The translations under genes were made by a program, and so were the position numbers. Shown one piece after another: positions 1-5,793 of a stretch of DNA of 8,739 nucleotides (position 1 is its first letter; each line of letters starts with the position of its first letter). The DNA is from Candidatus Anoxychlamydiales bacterium (GTDB lineage Bacteria > Chlamydiota > Chlamydiia > Chlamydiales > SM23-39): contig JAAKFW010000052.1 in NCBI GenBank assembly GCA_011064905.1, positions 1 through 8,739 on the forward strand. Reading direction: 5' to 3'. The notes under the pieces were generated by a model. It was not told the origin of the DNA. It did no database searches and saw only the letters and a list, made by a program, of their open reading frames with translations.

Positions 1-288
1 GGGTATCCGTATAAAGTAGGTGGTTTAAATTTAGTTGGTTTAAAAAGAAAAGGATTTTCATTAGATCTTAGAAATGAACTTTTTAAAGCTTTTAAATATA
101 CCTATCGTATGGGACTGAGATTAACTGAAGCTCTTGAGAAAATTCAAAAAGAGTTAAGACCCATCAAAGAAGTTTTAGAATGGATCGAATTTTGTAAAAA
201 CTCAAAAAGAGGTCTTATCGGTTTAGAAGGAATAACTAAAAACGTTGAACAAGAGCAACCTTTAGAAAAACTCTCAGTAGTAAAATGA
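1..288 (+). CDS. lpxA: LpxA, UDP-N-acetylglucosamine acyltransferase, C-terminal 95 codons (5' truncated by window)
   Basis: This frame is open from base 1 and ends at TGA 286-288. The family enzyme moves a 3-hydroxyacyl chain from acyl-ACP to the 3-OH of UDP-GlcNAc, the first step of lipid A synthesis, in the cytoplasm as a homotrimer. Only the end is present: the last part of the beta-helix (GYPYKVGGLNLVGLKRKGFS; the NxxGLKRxGF block is typical of LpxA) and the C-terminal helical domain, with YRMGLRLTEAL and SKRGLIGL, which match the usual YRSGxTLxEA and STRGLIR positions. About 18 residues follow the RGLI motif, slightly more than in E. coli. The catalytic histidine lies upstream, outside the window. 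The TGA overlaps the fmt start as ATGA (285-288), so the two genes are probably translationally coupled. lpxA next to fmt is the chlamydial arrangement. Confidence 0.9.
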   Translation, partial: GYPYKVGGLNLVGLKRKGFSLDLRNELFKAFKYTYRMGLRLTEALEKIQKELRPIKEVLEWIEFCKNSKRGLIGLEGITKNVEQEQPLEKLSVVK

Positions 289-1211
289 AAATAGTATTTT
301 TCGGAACTCCAAAATTTGCAGCAAATATATTATCTTATCTATTCGAAAAAAAAGTAAATATAGTAGCGCTAGTAACTCAACCAGATGTTAAAAAAAATGG
401 AAGAGAAAACATATCAGAGACAAAAAAAATATCATCTCTATATTTAGATAAAACAGATGTTTATCAGCCTGAAAAAGCATCTGAGCCTGAGTTCATTAAT
501 GAAATAAAAAAATACAATGCTGATCTATTTATCGTTGTTGCTTACGGTCAAATCCTAAGACAAGCTCTTTTAGATGTGCCAAAGCAAGGTTCAATAAATG
601 TTCATGCATCTTTGCTTCCAAAATATAGGGGAGCCGCTCCCATTCAACACTCTATTTTAAATGGTGAGAAAAAAACAGGAATAACTATTCAAAAGCTAGT
701 TAGAAAAATGGATGCAGGGCCAATAATTTTACAAAAAGAGATAGAAATTAAAGAAGATATGATTTTTTCAGAGTTAGAAGAGGAGCTATGTCTAATGTCT
801 AAACCTCTTTTATTAGAAGTTTTAGAGATGTATAAAAAAAATGATGTTCCTTTTGTAAACCAAGATGAATCTAAAGTTACATTTGCTCATAAAATTACGA
901 AAGAAATAAGAGAGATTGATTTTGAAAATGATGCTAAAAAAATATATGATCAAATCAGAGCTTTTTCTTTAAAACCTGCCGCTTTTTGCAAGGTCAAAAT
1001 CCAGGATAATCAAAAAGAATTAAAAATTTTTGAAGCAAAGATCACAGATAAAAATCTAAAACCGAGAGAAGTTATAGTTGAAGGCAGTTCAGTATTGGTT
1101 GGTTGCAGAGATTCTTCTTTAGAATTTATCGAAGTTCAGCTAGAAGGTAAAAAGAAAATGAGAGCCTCAGATTTCATGAGAGGCGCGCAAGGTAAAATCT
1201 CTTTTCTTTAA
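285..1211 (+). CDS. fmt: Fmt, methionyl-tRNA formyltransferase
   Basis: The 308-residue product transfers the formyl group of 10-formyltetrahydrofolate to Met-tRNA(fMet) so that translation can start; it is cytoplasmic. The length matches the family (about 310). The N-terminal Rossmann-type domain begins KIVFFGTPKFA. The catalytic set is intact: N105 and H107 in INVHASLLPKYRGAAPIQ (104-121) and D143 in KMDAGP. A linker with TFAHKITKEIREIDF (199-213) leads to the C-terminal OB-like tRNA-binding domain (roughly 215-308), which ends with the usual KKMRASDFMRG. Nothing important is missing. The ATG is fixed by the 4-base overlap with the lpxA stop, so fmt probably shares the lpxA transcript and is coupled to it. 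About 165 AT-rich bases follow before the next gene. Confidence 0.96.
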   Translation: MKIVFFGTPKFAANILSYLFEKKVNIVALVTQPDVKKNGRENISETKKISSLYLDKTDVYQPEKASEPEFINEIKKYNADLFIVVAYGQILRQALLDVPKQGSINVHASLLPKYRGAAPIQHSILNGEKKTGITIQKLVRKMDAGPIILQKEIEIKEDMIFSELEEELCLMSKPLLLEVLEMYKKNDVPFVNQDESKVTFAHKITKEIREIDFENDAKKIYDQIRAFSLKPAAFCKVKIQDNQKELKIFEAKITDKNLKPREVIVEGSSVLVGCRDSSLEFIEVQLEGKKKMRASDFMRGAQGKISFL

Positions 1212-1376
1212 TAATGTTTAATCCAATAAATATGTATAGTAGAAATCTACTCATAATAATCTCTGCAAATTTTTATCTAACAATTTTTATGTTTTTTAAT
1301 TAAAAAAACTTTTATTAAAATTAAATTTTCTTTAAAGTATTTGCAGTTTTTAAATTTTAATTAAGAGAAGAAAGAC
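1212..1376. other. AT-rich intergenic stretch between fmt and the GNAT/ASCH gene, with three short inverted repeats
   Basis: No gene is visible here. Inverted repeats are AGTAGA-AA-TCTACT at 1238-1251, the perfect 16-base palindrome TTTTTTAATTAAAAAA at 1292-1307, and AAAATT-A-AATTTT at 1317-1329. None contains a GC-rich stem followed by a T run, so none is a convincing intrinsic terminator, although the 1292-1307 element may slow polymerase. No good -35/-10 pair is seen. The downstream gene's ATG at 1377 is preceded by a purine-rich GAGAAGAAAG (1365-1374), a weak ribosome-binding site at most. A promoter for the downstream pair should lie here if it is not co-transcribed with fmt. Confidence 0.4.
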
Positions 1377-2426
1377 ATGTCTAGTTCAGTGAGTTTGCCA
1401 AGAGAAATTGAATCCTCTCTGAGGCAAAAATTTGATAGCGATAGTTTTAGTAATATTACAAAAGATTTTCCTTATTGTGAGGCGGTTGAAAAAATTGTAG
1501 GTAGATCTCTTATGACAAGGATCTTAGATAAAAAAAATCTTCAAGCTGAAGCATTACTCTATGAAAAACAAATTGTAGGGTTAATTGTTTATAAAAATGA
1601 CTTGCAAAGTAGATTTTCCTCTGAGAGAAAAGATAACTTTGAGATAAAAAAAATTATGTTGCTAAGAGCGGATAGTAGTTCAAAAAATTATAAGCAGGAG
1701 CTACTAAATCGTGTTATAACTCTTGCTAAAAGAAATTTTGCAAAAGGAGTTCTTATAACAATTGAAGATTCGTCAAACTTATTAGAGTTTTTACAAGAAA
1801 AGAAATTTAGTATTGTAAAGACCTGGGAAAAGACCGCAATGTTTCCAAAAGAACATCTAATTCAATATGTTTTTCCCTCAACCACTGCTATTCCCACAAG
1901 TATTAATGGAAGAGGTGCTAATCAGATAAATCATGGATTATCTGCTGGAGAAGAAGTGATTGCAAGTAGTGGGAAAAGAAAAGAAAGAGATGTAGAGCCA
2001 GAAATTTTTGAATCAAATAAATCTCGTAATATTTCTTCAAGAGTTCATAATCTTCCAATGAAAGGGACAATATATTTTGAATATATAATGAGTGGAAAGA
2101 AAAAATTCGAAGGAAGAGTGTGTGGCCCAGCTTGCCAATCAATGCATGTAGGTGATCAGTTAAAATTATTTGATAGAAGAGCCGGATGGGGAATTATCTG
2201 TGAGATTAGTAGTAATGATAGATATAAAACCTTTAAAGAGATGCTAGAAGCTAAAGGAGTTTTACCTTTGCTGCCTCAGCTAGAAGAAAAATCTATAAGG
2301 TTATCGAAAGAACAATTACTGCAAGAAGCTCTAAGAGTTTATCAATCTTTTCCAGGATCTTTTAGAGTGAATCAATATGGCGCAGCAGCCATTGGAGTAA
2401 AATTTATTAAAAAAATTTATAACTAG
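1377..2426 (+). CDS. Probable two-domain protein: GNAT-like N-terminal region plus C-terminal ASCH (PUA-like) domain
   Basis: The 349-residue product has no signal peptide or membrane segment. Residues about 58-150 look like a GNAT acyltransferase core: strand QIVGLIVY, strand FEIKKIMLLRA, helix YKQELLNRVITLAKR, then GVLITIEDSSNLLEFLQEKK. The acetyl-CoA loop (usual R/QxxGxG) reads SSSKNYK (100-106) without glycine, so enzymatic activity is doubtful. A polar linker with a basic patch GKRKER (199-204) follows. Residues about 224-345 fit the ASCH family: IYFEYIMSGKKKFEGR (232-247, the G-K-K-x-x-E-x-R signature), MHVGDQLKLF (256-265), a YKTFKEMLEAKGVLPLLP helix and a final YGAAAIGVKFI strand. ASCH domains are PUA-related and usually bind RNA or nucleotides. 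The function is unknown; an RNA-linked acyltransferase or a host-directed effector are both possible. A WD40 gene follows after 10 bases, probably on the same transcript. Confidence 0.68.
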   Translation: MSSSVSLPREIESSLRQKFDSDSFSNITKDFPYCEAVEKIVGRSLMTRILDKKNLQAEALLYEKQIVGLIVYKNDLQSRFSSERKDNFEIKKIMLLRADSSSKNYKQELLNRVITLAKRNFAKGVLITIEDSSNLLEFLQEKKFSIVKTWEKTAMFPKEHLIQYVFPSTTAIPTSINGRGANQINHGLSAGEEVIASSGKRKERDVEPEIFESNKSRNISSRVHNLPMKGTIYFEYIMSGKKKFEGRVCGPACQSMHVGDQLKLFDRRAGWGIICEISSNDRYKTFKEMLEAKGVLPLLPQLEEKSIRLSKEQLLQEALRVYQSFPGSFRVNQYGAAAIGVKFIKKIYN

Positions 2427-2430
2427 GAGG
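2425..2430 (+). promoter_or_regulatory. Strong Shine-Dalgarno AGGAGG for the WD40 gene, overlapping the upstream stop codon
   Basis: A perfect AGGAGG sits 6 bases before the ATG at 2437, and its first two bases are the last two of the TAG stop (2424-2426) of the upstream gene. It is one of the strongest ribosome-binding sites in the window, whereas the upstream gene has only a weak one. It supports ATG 2437 as the start and suggests that the propeller protein is made in larger amounts than its upstream partner. Confidence 0.85.
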
Positions 2431-2436
2431 CACACC

Positions 2437-3519
2437 ATGAGTAGTTCATCAGTTAGTAGTTCAGCTAGTAGTTTAGGACGATTAGATTTAGGTGATAAAG
2501 AAGAAGATGACGGATTAACATCAAATGATTATTCCCAGGCTGTTTCTCCACTATATTCAACAGAAAAAAATGGAGGAATCTGGAGAGTGATGGCTCTAAA
2601 TCCTGAAAAAATTGTAAGTGCATCATATGATCATCTAGCGAAAATTTGGACCCTCAAAGAAGAAGAAGGAGGAATAGAGCTTTCTAACATAAAAGTTTTA
2701 AAAGGACATGAAAGAGAAGTTTTAAGCTTAGCTCGGCTTAGTGAAAAATTATTCTTAACTGGTTCTTCTGATAGCAAAATTTGTTTTTGGAATACTGAAG
2801 ATGGGTCTTTAGAGGGTTCTTTAAAAGATGAGAAGAATCCAACTGGTTTTTACTCAATGGAAGTAATAGATAGTAATACTATTGCAACAGGATCATGTCA
2901 AAAGCCAGAAAAACATCATGGTACATGGAGACATGTAATAAAAATATGGGATGTTTCAAAAAAGCAATTTAAATTTAAGTTAAACGGACATACTGGAGGA
3001 ATATCAGAAATTGTCAATCTAGATGGTAAATTAATTGCTACATCTTCAGGAGACCATACTATAAGAATTTGGGATCTACTAGATAAATCAACTTGTAGTA
3101 TATTTCAACAGCACTCAGATTATGTCTATGGTTTAGCAAAATTAGATAATACTACTCTTGTTAGTGCTTCTAAAGATAGAACCATGAGACTCTTTGATGT
3201 CGAGGCAGAAAAAGAGATAGGAGCGTTTTCTCACACAGACGATAAAAAGGCTCATTCAAGCAGCATTTATGATGTGAATTCACTAGGAGAAAATGTAGTA
3301 GCTAGTGCATCTAGAGATGGTTATGTTAAAATATGGGATGCTAGAACATTAACATGTATTAAAATGCTTGATGCCGATGATGGATATGTATATAGCGTTA
3401 ATTTTTCACCCGATGGAAAAATATTTGCTGGAACTGCAGGAAAAAGAGATCCAAAAATTAGTAAAAAAGAGAAGAAAAGTAACGCGAATATTGTTGGATG
3501 GGATTTCAGAAGAATATAG
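2437..3519 (+). CDS. WD40-repeat protein, single seven-bladed beta-propeller
   Basis: The 360-residue product has a serine-rich leader (MSSSSVSSSASS), an acidic stretch (GDKEEDDG, 19-26) and then seven recognisable WD40 units covering the rest. Their closing strands are: SASYDHLAKIW (61-71), TGSSDSKICFW (108-118), HVIKIWD (166-172), TSSGDHTIRIWD (202-213), SASKDRTMRLFD (243-254), ASASRDGYVKIWD (289-301) and NIVGWD (351-356). GH or H dipeptide positions occur at GHEREV (90-95), GHTGGI (184-189) and QHSDYV (225-230). Units 3 and 7 carry polar insertions (about 154-165 and 335-350, the latter lysine-rich). Seven units make one closed ring, typically a protein-protein scaffold with no catalysis. 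WD40 proteins are mainly eukaryotic, so this is a candidate for interaction with a host or an internal scaffold. There is no Sec signal; the Ser-rich start could be a type III secretion leader, which is only inference. Confidence 0.93.
   Translation: MSSSSVSSSASSLGRLDLGDKEEDDGLTSNDYSQAVSPLYSTEKNGGIWRVMALNPEKIVSASYDHLAKIWTLKEEEGGIELSNIKVLKGHEREVLSLARLSEKLFLTGSSDSKICFWNTEDGSLEGSLKDEKNPTGFYSMEVIDSNTIATGSCQKPEKHHGTWRHVIKIWDVSKKQFKFKLNGHTGGISEIVNLDGKLIATSSGDHTIRIWDLLDKSTCSIFQQHSDYVYGLAKLDNTTLVSASKDRTMRLFDVEAEKEIGAFSHTDDKKAHSSSIYDVNSLGENVVASASRDGYVKIWDARTLTCIKMLDADDGYVYSVNFSPDGKIFAGTAGKRDPKISKKEKKSNANIVGWDFRRI
2440..2475 (+). repeat. Low-complexity AGTAGTTCA repeats encoding the poly-serine leader
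   Basis: The 9-mer AGTAGTTCA occurs at 2440-2448 and 2455-2463, and a one-base variant, AGTAGTTTA, at 2467-2475. Together with the intervening TCAGTT and GCT codons they encode SSSSVSSSASSL. The upstream gene begins with a related ATG-TCT-AGT-TCA-GTG-AGT (MSSSVS). The leader may have grown by slippage. Confidence 0.6.
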
Positions 3520-3554
3520 GGTTTTTTAAGGAAAAACGAGATTTTTTTTAATTT
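3520..3554. terminator. Possible weak bidirectional terminator at a convergent junction
   Basis: Only 35 bases separate the stop of the WD40 gene (3519) from the stop of the adenylate kinase gene (3555, opposite strand). They contain GTTTTT (3521-3526), a 5-base loop and AAAAAC (3532-3537), then a run of eight T (3542-3549) on the plus strand. A perfect palindrome, AATTTTTAAAAATT (3550-3563), overlaps the kinase stop. The stems are almost all A:T, so intrinsic termination would be weak. The position is the best argument for termination here. Confidence 0.35.
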
Positions 3555-4262
3555 TTAAAAATTATTTTCAACGTGCAAAAGTAGATCTTTGATAACAATG
3601 AAAATTTTATCTCTAGGTTGATCTGCATCCAGATGAAAGACATTGTTTTTTTGCATGTAAAATTTAGTTAATTTAGGAAGTTGATTATTATAATCAGTTA
3701 ATCTTTTAATAATAACTTCTTGGTTATCATCTATGCGAGTGAATAAATTTTCAGAGCAATTATCACATTTTTCATCGAATTTGGAAGGATAATAGACTTT
3801 GTTATAAATAGTATTGCAGTTTTTGCAAATCACTCTATTTAGTATTCTTTTTGTGGCCTTTTTATCAGAAAGATCAAAAAAGAATATAATTAAATTGTAT
3901 TCATCGCTAAATACATTACATAAGTATTTTGCTTGATCTAAAGTTCTAGAAGAACCATCGATTATCGCTCCTTTATTACAATCATTTAAGTGTACTCTAT
4001 CATAGAGCATCTTTAGAATAATACTATCTGGTACCATTGATCCATTTTCAAGGTATTTTTCTATCTGGTTTCCAATTAGAGTTTGCTTTTCAATATTATC
4101 TCTAAGTAAATCTCCAGTTGAAATATGAGGATAAGAAAAGTTAGATTTTATTAAACCTGCTTGAGAGCCTTTTCCTGAGCCGGGAGGCCCAATCAAGATG
4201 ATAAGTGGAGGTTTTGCAAAAACATTTATTGTGAAAAATAAAAAAATAAAAAATGATTTCAT
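3555..4262 (-). CDS. Adenylate kinase-family protein with an N-terminal Sec signal peptide
   Basis: Starting at ATG 4262, the product has 235 residues. Residues 1-16, MKSFFIFLFFTINVFA, have a lysine, a hydrophobic core and a V-x-A cleavage site. The remaining 219 residues match a normal Adk (about 215). Seen in order: Walker A GPPGSGKGSQ (25-34), STGDLLR (48-54), DGSSRT (102-107; the family has DGFPRT, with the arginine kept as R106), LID arginines R139 and R143, four LID cysteines C146, C149, C166 and C169 (CxxC...CxxC, zinc type), RIDD with R176, and KRL with R187. The phosphoryl-transfer arginines are thus all present, and the enzyme is probably active (2 ADP to ATP + AMP). It is the last gene of the acs operon. 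A TTG at 4286 would add eight residues and overlap the upstream gene, but it lacks a ribosome-binding site and would bury the signal. A cytoplasmic Adk presumably lies elsewhere in the genome. Secretion is inferred from sequence only. Confidence 0.9.
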   Translation of the reverse strand: MKSFFIFLFFTINVFAKPPLIILIGPPGSGKGSQAGLIKSNFSYPHISTGDLLRDNIEKQTLIGNQIEKYLENGSMVPDSIILKMLYDRVHLNDCNKGAIIDGSSRTLDQAKYLCNVFSDEYNLIIFFFDLSDKKATKRILNRVICKNCNTIYNKVYYPSKFDEKCDNCSENLFTRIDDNQEVIIKRLTDYNNQLPKLTKFYMQKNNVFHLDADQPRDKIFIVIKDLLLHVENNF

Positions 4263-4288
4263 ATTTTTGCAATTATATTTTTGCAATA
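4261..4288. repeat. 14-base tandem duplication across the Nudix stop / adenylate kinase start
   Basis: Bases 4261-4274 and 4275-4288 are adjacent copies of ATATTTTTGCAATT and ATATTTTTGCAATA (13 of 14 identical). On the coding (minus) strand each copy reads ATTGCAAAAATATR. The promoter-proximal copy supplies the Nudix stop TAA, and the other runs into the kinase ATG. Removing one copy in thought would leave the Nudix C-terminus (NIAKI) unchanged, with a TGA stop overlapping the kinase start as ATGA. Confidence 0.85.
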
Positions 4289-4725
4289 TTTAAATCTGGA
4301 AAAGTAGTTAATAAACAGTCTTTTGCTCCTGGAATTAAATTCAAAGTTAGCGCTTTTTGAACGGTTAGCCATTGATATTGGTCATGTTCATTAATACTCA
4401 ATTGAATTCCTCTTGGCTTAGAGCTAAGAGAAGTTTTATAAATTTCAATGTTAAAATCAAAATTTGGGTATCTAATATAATATTGACCAATATATTTTAA
4501 GGTATCTTGAGGAATTATGAGACCAGTCTCTTCTAAAACCTCTCTTAAAACAGCATCTTCAGAGTTTTCGTTTTTTTCTCTTTTACCGCCGGGAGCGGTC
4601 CATAATCCGCCTTGAAAGCCTTCTTTTTTTCTTCGTAAAAATAATATTTCATCTAAGAATGTACAATAGCTGATAACTATATGCATCTTTGGTATAAAAT
4701 CTTTTGGTTTTTCTAAGTAAAACAT
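4273..4725 (-). CDS. Nudix (MutT-type) hydrolase
   Basis: The 150-residue product carries a perfect Nudix box at residues 47-69: G47, E53, R61-E62, E65-E66 and G68 in the Gx5Ex7REUxEExGU pattern. This loop binds the divalent metals that help cleave a nucleoside diphosphate linked to another group. Before the box, LFLRRKKEGFQGGLWTAPGG is typical of MutT/8-oxo-dGTPase-like members (LWxxPGG), and after it comes an ordinary alpha/beta core ending in EHDQYQWLTVQKA. Substrate cannot be fixed; a house-cleaning (d)NTP pyrophosphohydrolase is the likeliest role. There is no signal peptide, so it is cytoplasmic, unlike the kinase that follows. ATG 4725 is preceded by GAAGGA at a 5-base spacing. It lies 24 bases after the hypothetical gene and 10 bases before the kinase ATG. 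Confidence 0.92.
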   Translation of the reverse strand: MFYLEKPKDFIPKMHIVISYCTFLDEILFLRRKKEGFQGGLWTAPGGKREKNENSEDAVLREVLEETGLIIPQDTLKYIGQYYIRYPNFDFNIEIYKTSLSSKPRGIQLSINEHDQYQWLTVQKALTLNLIPGAKDCLLTTFPDLNIAKI

Positions 4726-4730
4726 TAGCT

Positions 4731-4736
4731 TCCTTC
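4731..4736 (-). promoter_or_regulatory. Ribosome-binding site GAAGGA of the Nudix gene
   Basis: On the minus strand, GAAGGA lies 5 bases before ATG 4725, within the 24-base gap that follows the hypothetical gene. It supports this start over the internal Met at residue 14. Confidence 0.7.
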
Positions 4737-4749
4737 TTTAAAAATGTTT

Positions 4750-5793
4750 TTATTTTAAAATACTTTCAGGATATTTTAAAATATCTCTATAATATTTATT
4801 TAATTTTAAGTGATTTATGTAATCATTATATAAGTTATCGAAAATATCTGCATTATCTATTACGTTATACAAAGAATTATTTAATTGATCTCTATCTAGT
4901 AAAAGTAGATCTGCAAAATTTTTATCAAATTTATAACCATTTAGGATTTCATTAAAAGAAATAGGTGGTTTTTTTTCTTTCCCAATTTTCCAAACTATGC
5001 ATTTTTTATCTAAATTCACATTGATATGAGCTCTTTGTGATCCATCATCAAATCTGGAAACTATAGGATAGCTTCTATCGATAATAAACATAGGATTAGA
5101 AGAGGATTCAACAGGGTTTAAAATAGCGTCTGTTCTATAGATCATTAATGAATCTTTTAATCTTTTCTCAGGCCACTTTTCTTCATTCCCTCTCTCTTTT
5201 GGTTGGCAATAGATAGATTGATCTTTTATAGAAAAACACCAAAGTCCTTTTTTAAATCCCATATCATAGGAAAAAGCATTTCCATCTTTTTTTAATACAA
5301 TTGGCTTTGAGATATGAAAAGAAGGATCTAGAAGAATATACCCACTATCTTTTTCATCTAGAGGGTTTTGAAAAGATATCAAAGGGGTGACATGAGAGTG
5401 TTTTGGGCCAGCATACTGCTGATAAATATCTGATAGTATCCCAGCTATTGGATAGGCAAAAATATTATTTGGCATCAAATTGATCATATCCATTGTTAGA
5501 GCAACACATGAATTTCCTGAGTTTTTAGTAAGTGAATTTGAAATTTTAAAAGTTTGAAAAGATTCAATGGGGGTTATATCTTTTTTCTCTTTTTTTGTTT
5601 TAAAAAAGTGCTCTAAATATTGTTCGGCAATAACTATTCTATCATATTTTGTCTCAGAGATTCTTTTAGAGATTCTTTTAGAGATTTTTTCAAGAATTGT
5701 TTCACTTGATAAGGGAGTTATTTTTCCTTTTTCAAAAATGCTATGCTCAATAGCTTTAGATAAATCTATTTTTTTTTCAGTTATAGATGTCAT
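4750..5793 (-). CDS. Unrecognised protein with a possible Cys-His-Asp (transglutaminase / arylamine acetyltransferase-like) triad
   Basis: I do not recognise this 347-residue protein. It has no signal peptide and no membrane segment. Residues 1-90 are helical and charged and include a small repeat, KISKRISKRISE (36-47). The middle has GNSCVALTMDMINLMP (93-108, with C96 at the start of a helix), KHSHVTPLISF (131-141, H134 at the start of a strand) and GYILLDPSFH (151-160, D156 in a strand ending). This C-H-D order and spacing (38, then 22 residues) resemble papain-like transglutaminases and arylamine N-acetyltransferases; the match is by pattern only. The C-terminal part (about 180-347) contains mixed strands and a Tyr/Asn/Asp-rich helical end. 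Its ATG overlaps the acs stop (ATGA, 5790-5793), with GAGGAG 8 bases upstream, so it is co-translated with acs. An effector or a metabolic partner of Acs are both open. Confidence 0.85.
   Translation of the reverse strand: MTSITEKKIDLSKAIEHSIFEKGKITPLSSETILEKISKRISKRISETKYDRIVIAEQYLEHFFKTKKEKKDITPIESFQTFKISNSLTKNSGNSCVALTMDMINLMPNNIFAYPIAGILSDIYQQYAGPKHSHVTPLISFQNPLDEKDSGYILLDPSFHISKPIVLKKDGNAFSYDMGFKKGLWCFSIKDQSIYCQPKERGNEEKWPEKRLKDSLMIYRTDAILNPVESSSNPMFIIDRSYPIVSRFDDGSQRAHINVNLDKKCIVWKIGKEKKPPISFNEILNGYKFDKNFADLLLLDRDQLNNSLYNVIDNADIFDNLYNDYINHLKLNKYYRDILKYPESILK
5656..5691 (-). repeat. 12-base in-frame tandem repeat encoding ISKR units
   Basis: On the plus strand, AGAGATTCTTTT is repeated exactly at 5656-5667 and 5668-5679, with a third, diverged copy, AGAGATTTTTTC, at 5680-5691. 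The period is a multiple of three, so copy number changes would add or remove ISKR units in the helical N-terminal part of the hypothetical protein without a frameshift. Confidence 0.85.

Noticed and set aside
1238..1329. Inverted repeats after fmt as an intrinsic terminator
   Set aside because: The stems are short or purely A:T and no T run follows a GC-rich stem; such palindromes are expected by chance in this base composition.
1918..2142. Minus-strand reading frame of 74 codons inside the GNAT/ASCH gene
   Set aside because: It is antisense to a better supported gene, has no recognisable domain and no ribosome-binding site.
2371..2420. Basic patch GKRKER in the GNAT/ASCH linker region and neighbouring Lys-rich end as a nuclear localisation signal
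   Set aside because: The patch (residues 199-204) does not fit the K-K/R-x-K/R consensus well, and the C-terminal lysines belong to the last ASCH strand; too weak to claim.
4263..4286. TTG at 4286 as the adenylate kinase start (adds MQKYNCKN and overlaps the Nudix gene)
   Set aside because: The codon is TTG without a ribosome-binding site, lies in one copy of the tandem duplication, and would put an odd tail before a clean signal peptide that starts at ATG 4262.
4704..4955. Plus-strand reading frame of 83 codons opposite the Nudix start and the hypothetical gene's end
   Set aside because: Its Leu/Tyr/Ile-rich translation is what antisense AT-rich coding sequence gives; the minus-strand genes have motifs and ribosome-binding sites.
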